Positions 60,504-64,000 of a stretch of DNA of 64,000 nt are shown here, one piece after another. The stretch is from Antricoccus suffuscus. Its GTDB lineage: Bacteria > Actinomycetota > Actinomycetes > Mycobacteriales > Antricoccaceae. How positions within the stretch are numbered: the first letter of the stretch is position 1; each line of letters begins with the position of its first letter. The stretch lies in contig NZ_PVUE01000012.1 in NCBI RefSeq assembly GCF_003003235.1, positions 62,001 to 126,000 of the forward strand, in the 5' to 3' direction. A program made the translations under genes and the position numbers. The notes under the pieces are model-generated. The model made no database searches, was not told the DNA's origin, and was given only the letters and a program-made list of their open reading frames with translations.

Positions 60504-62650
60504 GCGATAACGGACCTCGCGGAAAGGCGCGCGTGCTCAGAACCGGCAGGACCCTTGCGCGGGTCGTATTTATCTGGGCCGCGAATGCGGCAACCCTCGT
60601 GCTGCTCGATGCGATGCTGACTGGCTTCTCGATGTCGCAATGGTGGCAGCCGCTGGTCTGTGCGCTGCTGTTCGGCCTGCTCGTGGCGTTTGTGTGGCCG
60701 GGTCTGATGCGGGTCGCACTTCCGATCGCATTCTTCACGCTCGGACTGGCGAGCATCCTGCTGCTTGGTGCCGGTGTGGTCGCGATCTTTGTGCTGGTCC
60801 CCGGTGTCAAGATTCACGGCTTCGGTACGGCGGTGATAGTCGCGGTGGCGATGGCCGCGATCGGCGCGCTGATCCATGGGCTGCTGTCGGTGGACGAGGA
60901 TGAGCTCTTCTTCCGGCGGGCAGCGCGCAGAGCCTCGCGGCGAGACTCAACGGACGGTGTGCGCTCGTCGGGCGTGCTTTTCCTGCAGATCGACGGGCTG
61001 GGCTACGACACGGTGCGCCGTGCCGTGCGCGATGGCGACATGCCGACGCTGGCCAGATGGATCCGCGCGGACAGCCACAGCCTGGAGCTTTGGCACACCG
61101 ACTGGAGCTCGCAAACCGGTGCCTCCGTCTGCGCCATCATGCACGGCTCCAATGAGGACATCCTCGGATTCCGTTGGTACGAGAAGGATCGTGACCACGT
61201 GATGGCGTGCGCACATCCAGGCGACGCCGCCGAGATCGAACGCCGTCATAGTAATGGTCGCGGACTTCTGGCGGCCGACGGCGCCGCGCATGGCAATCTC
61301 TTCACCGGCGACGCGGAGCACGTCAGCCTGACGATGAGCGCGGTGCCGGTCATCGTGCCTAAATCGCGCCGCCGCGAACGCCAGCAGAAGCGTCGTGTCG
61401 GCGCCGGCTATTACGCATATTTCGCCAACCCGCTCAACGTCGTACGTACGACATGTGTTGCGTTCGCCGACGTCGCACGTGAGATCTGGGCCTCTTCGCA
61501 ACAGAAGCGCGCCGACGTGCGGCCGCGGATCAATCGCGGCGGACTGTATCCATTCGCACGCGTCGGGACGACCGTGATCGCGCGCGACATCATGGTCTCG
61601 GCCGTGGTCGAGGACATGCTCGCCGGGCGTTCTGTTGTCTATGCAGATTTCCTTGGGTACGACGAAGTGGCTCACCATTCCGGTATCGAACGATTCGATG
61701 CGCTCGCCGTTCTGCGCAGCATCGACCAACAGATCGGCCGGATCCACCGGGCGACTGAGCTCGCGCCGCGACACTACGAGATCGTCATCCTGTCCGATCA
61801 TGGGCAGACGCAGGGCGAGGCCTTCTCGGCACGTTTCGGGGAGCCCATTGAGGCGTTGGTCGGCCGCCTGTGCGGCGGCGATCAAGCGCAGGCCGGCTCG
61901 CGGCGTCGTTCCACGGTTGAAGGCTGGCAGATGGGGGCGAGCCTCGCCGATGCAACGGCCGGCGGCGGTCCGATTGGGCGTCGTTTACGCGCCCGCGTCG
62001 AAGATGCCGACCCGGTTAAGAAGGACGCCCGGGCGGCGCAGACGCGCGATGTGAACGTCGTACGGGCCGCGCCCGGAGTCGTCGTCGTACCGTCCGGGCA
62101 CCTGGCGATGGTGTCATTCACCGACCACGTCGGGCGAGTCGATCTTGAGACTATTGAGCGCGAGTTTCCGGAGCTGCTGCCGACACTCGTCGACCACGAT
62201 GGCGTGGGATTCATGCTGGTGCGAAGCTCCGAGTTCGGTCCGGTCGTCCTCGGTGGGAACGGGATTCACCGTCTGGCGACCGGGGTGGTCATCGGCGAGG
62301 ACCCACTCAAAAACTATGGTCCGCACGCGGCCGACCTGATCCGCCGGGTGGACACCTTCGAGCACTGCGCCGACATCATGATCAACAGCAACTACGATCC
62401 GGCCACCGATGCGGCGTCGTCCTTCGAGACGCACGTTGGTTCCCACGGCGGGCTTGGCGGTCCGCAGGCGCGCGGGTTCGTCCTGCGGCCTCGGAGCCTT
62501 CCTGACCTGGGTGAGGTCGTCGGAGCGGAGGCGCTTCACGAAGGCTTCGCTGGCTGGCTCGATTTTCTGCGCTGCCGCCCGTCCGGCGCAACGCACACGG
62601 CCGACGGTGATCGGGTTACGCAGGTTGGTGCGCTGGGCTACCCCACTTGA
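60500..62650 (+). CDS. Membrane-anchored alkaline-phosphatase/type I phosphodiesterase-like protein with holin-type N-terminus
   Basis: 716 residues. Four predicted membrane helices in the first 130 residues (LARVVFIWAANAATLVLLDAML to GLLSVDE), of the phage-holin-4 superfamily type, then a large extracytoplasmic alkaline-phosphatase-superfamily domain: metal-site VLFLQIDGLGYDTVRRA, SSQTGASVCAIMHG (nucleophile region), YADFLGYDEVAHHSG and SDHGQTQG. Probably cleaves a phosphate ester of lipid or cell-wall polymer. The pairing with a DedA lipid transporter hints at a lipid-linked substrate (inferred). Overlaps the convergent membrane-protein gene by 35 bases. Confidence 0.88.
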   Translation: MSDNGPRGKARVLRTGRTLARVVFIWAANAATLVLLDAMLTGFSMSQWWQPLVCALLFGLLVAFVWPGLMRVALPIAFFTLGLASILLLGAGVVAIFVLVPGVKIHGFGTAVIVAVAMAAIGALIHGLLSVDEDELFFRRAARRASRRDSTDGVRSSGVLFLQIDGLGYDTVRRAVRDGDMPTLARWIRADSHSLELWHTDWSSQTGASVCAIMHGSNEDILGFRWYEKDRDHVMACAHPGDAAEIERRHSNGRGLLAADGAAHGNLFTGDAEHVSLTMSAVPVIVPKSRRRERQQKRRVGAGYYAYFANPLNVVRTTCVAFADVAREIWASSQQKRADVRPRINRGGLYPFARVGTTVIARDIMVSAVVEDMLAGRSVVYADFLGYDEVAHHSGIERFDALAVLRSIDQQIGRIHRATELAPRHYEIVILSDHGQTQGEAFSARFGEPIEALVGRLCGGDQAQAGSRRRSTVEGWQMGASLADATAGGGPIGRRLRARVEDADPVKKDARAAQTRDVNVVRAAPGVVVVPSGHLAMVSFTDHVGRVDLETIEREFPELLPTLVDHDGVGFMLVRSSEFGPVVLGGNGIHRLATGVVIGEDPLKNYGPHAADLIRRVDTFEHCADIMINSNYDPATDAASSFETHVGSHGGLGGPQARGFVLRPRSLPDLGEVVGAEALHEGFAGWLDFLRCRPSGATHTADGDRVTQVGALGYPT

Positions 62651-63284
62651 GGATGAAACCGCCCGCGTGCAGTGACTTTTGGAACCACCGCCACGATGCG
62701 AACAGGCCGATGATGAACAGCGGCGCTGAGCCGACTCCGGCGATCGGTACGGACAGCGAGGTCGGCATCGTGAGCAGCATCCCGAGTGTCATGCTCGCGT
62801 TCGCGACCAGCACTCCAGCCCACAACAGCGACAGTCGTTGGAAGAGTCGGCGGATGTGCGGAGAACTCACCACATCCACAGGCAGTGGACAGAAGTCGTC
62901 GGCGAGCCGCTGGAGAAGAGGACGTTTGAACGCGACGGTCGCGAGGATCGCTAATCCGGTCAGGTACGTCGTGATCGTCGGCTGCAGGAAGTAGGTCACC
63001 GCGCTATCCGCGGCGGCGGTGATGCCCACCCGAAGGGTGGCGAGTGCCGTGGCAACGACCAACATCATAGGCGGGCGGCCGCCACGAACAATACGAACAC
63101 CTATTGCGAAATACGCCCAGGCCAGAGCGACAATAAGCGCCCAATGGAGACTGGCCATCATCATTACCAGATAAAACAACCCAAGCGGAATAACGACCGC
63201 CTCGCCGACCTGGAAGGCTATTCGCCTCGCCATGCTGGGCAGGTGTGGCATCGGGATTGTGCGTGGAGTGCCGGTAAAATGCAC
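62616..63284 (-). CDS. Multi-pass membrane protein (VC0807-like)
   Basis: 222 residues from ATG 63284, supported by GCAGGAG seven bases upstream. About five to six membrane helices (for example EAVVIPLGLFYLVMMMASLHWALIVALAWAYFAIG and SLLWAGVLVANASMTLGMLLTMPTSL). The layout suggests the VC0807/intracellular-septation-like membrane proteins but I am not sure of the family. Convergent with the phosphodiesterase gene, overlapping by 35 bases. Confidence 0.7.
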   Translation of the reverse strand: MHFTGTPRTIPMPHLPSMARRIAFQVGEAVVIPLGLFYLVMMMASLHWALIVALAWAYFAIGVRIVRGGRPPMMLVVATALATLRVGITAAADSAVTYFLQPTITTYLTGLAILATVAFKRPLLQRLADDFCPLPVDVVSSPHIRRLFQRLSLLWAGVLVANASMTLGMLLTMPTSLSVPIAGVGSAPLFIIGLFASWRWFQKSLHAGGFILKWGSPAHQPA

Positions 63285-63555
63285 GTACTTCTCCTGCGGG
63301 GCAGCAACTTTTTCGACAAGTGCCGCGTAAGTAATCTGGTCAGACTACCGTCTCAACGGTCCAATTTCGGTAAGTCGCGGGCGGCATCACATTGCTGAAC
63401 CAAAAGGGACTAACGGCCAAGCAAGAAAAACGTTGCGCTATACAAGGATTCGGCGTAGATGTGGAAAGGAGATCTAGACTAAGTAAGCAGGTAGTTGAAG
63501 GCTTTGCCACCGGCCGCCGTACACGGGAGTCGGTGCAAGTCGATGGGGGTGCCCC

Positions 63556-64000
63556 ATGGGCGTGCTTGAAACCATCGCCGGACCGCAGGATCTGCGTTGC
63601 CTGGACGACGAGCAGTTGACGACTCTCGCGCATGAGATACGAGAGTTCGTCATTGATGCGGTGGCTAAAACGGGCGGTCACCTGGGGTCAAATCTCGGCG
63701 TCGTCGAGTTGACGATGGCGCTGCACAGGTCCTTTGACTCGCCAGCTACGCCGATCATCTTCGACACCGGCCATCAGGCCTACATCCACAAGCTGCTCAC
63801 GGGGCGGGCGGGGTTGTTCGGTTCGCTGCGGGCCGCCGGCGGGCTGTCCGGATATCCAAATCGGGCGGAGTCGGTGCATGACTTCGTCGAGAATTCGCAT
63901 GCGTCCACGGCGCTCTCTTACGCCGACGGCCTGGCAAAGGCGTTCGCACTCGACGATCCGTCGCAGTTGGTGGTCGCCGTGGTCGGTGACGGTGCGCTCA
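63556..64000 (+). CDS. dxs: 1-deoxy-D-xylulose-5-phosphate synthase, N-terminal part
   Basis: 148 residues visible; continues beyond the right edge. Starts ATG 63556 with GGGGGTG upstream. The thiamine-diphosphate enzyme signature is clear: [24 protein letters not shown] and [15 protein letters not shown], followed by [33 protein letters not shown] and a GDGAL cofactor loop. Makes DXP from pyruvate and glyceraldehyde-3-phosphate for isoprenoid synthesis. The 271 bp upstream (63285-63555) contain no gene; AT-rich stretches around 63435-63450 may hold its promoter. Confidence 0.95.
   Translation, partial: MGVLETIAGPQDLRCLDDEQLTTLAHEIREFVIDAVAKTGGHLGSNLGVVELTMALHRSFDSPATPIIFDTGHQAYIHKLLTGRAGLFGSLRAAGGLSGYPNRAESVHDFVENSHASTALSYADGLAKAFALDDPSQLVVAVVGDGAL

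Overview
The window is high-GC DNA from an actinobacterium. The first 24 kb follow the order I recall for the Mycobacterium tuberculosis Rv1177-Rv1232c region: ferredoxin and DapC-like aminotransferase, dapD/dapE, LOG proteins, folP2, a DivIVA-like protein, DUF3117, glgA/glgC, an O-methyltransferase, sigE-anti-sigma-htrA-tatB, mrp, DUF1003 and the MgtE/CBS protein. The mycobacterial gpgS and tagA are absent from their expected places and a crotonase sits there instead. Genus cannot be fixed by reading alone; frequent GTG starts, GTGA/ATGA stop-start overlaps, F420-type LLM oxidoreductases and SigE/RseA all fit Actinomycetota.

Layout. 1-24331: conserved housekeeping backbone (lysine/DAP synthesis, folate-like enzyme, glycogen, envelope-stress sigma cascade, Tat, Fe-S carrier), with a small insert at 5136-9936 (TetR, NAD-dependent epimerase, pirin, lipoprotein, WrbA, VOC protein). 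24407-26299: membrane Ser/Thr kinase. 26449-36374: catabolic island with a Baeyer-Villiger monooxygenase, SDRs, a DUF4188 protein, and a CoA ligase / two-subunit Rieske dioxygenase / small-protein operon facing a TetR gene and a crotonase-SDR pair. 36425-41007: flavin electron-transfer unit (ferric-reductase-like membrane protein, FMN-binding protein, ApbE) next to an OmpR/histidine-kinase pair. 41042-50376: covalent-flavin oxidase, very large SARP/LAL-type regulator, acyl-CoA dehydrogenase, CrtI-like oxidoreductase, acyl-CoA ligase, globin. 50493-64000: LLM oxidoreductase, PPDK and its regulatory kinase/phosphorylase, M50-like membrane protease, lipoate ligase, TrhO, zinc-ribbon protein, MBL hydrolase, DedA, holin-phosphodiesterase fusion, a membrane protein and the 5' part of dxs.

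How the genes connect. Several regulatory circuits can be read from the DNA: an ECF-type promoter in front of sigE; three TetR-type operator candidates (near 5.9, 29.7 and 30.3/34.8 kb), the last present in two related copies that tie the dioxygenase operon, the TetR gene and the crotonase gene into one small regulon; and perfect hairpin terminators at convergent junctions. The least explained features are two intergenic segments (54.2 and 58.5 kb) sharing a 25-bp near-identical core, an inverted 13-mer and extra ACAAATGT copies. No rRNA, tRNA, CRISPR array, insertion sequence or prophage was recognised.
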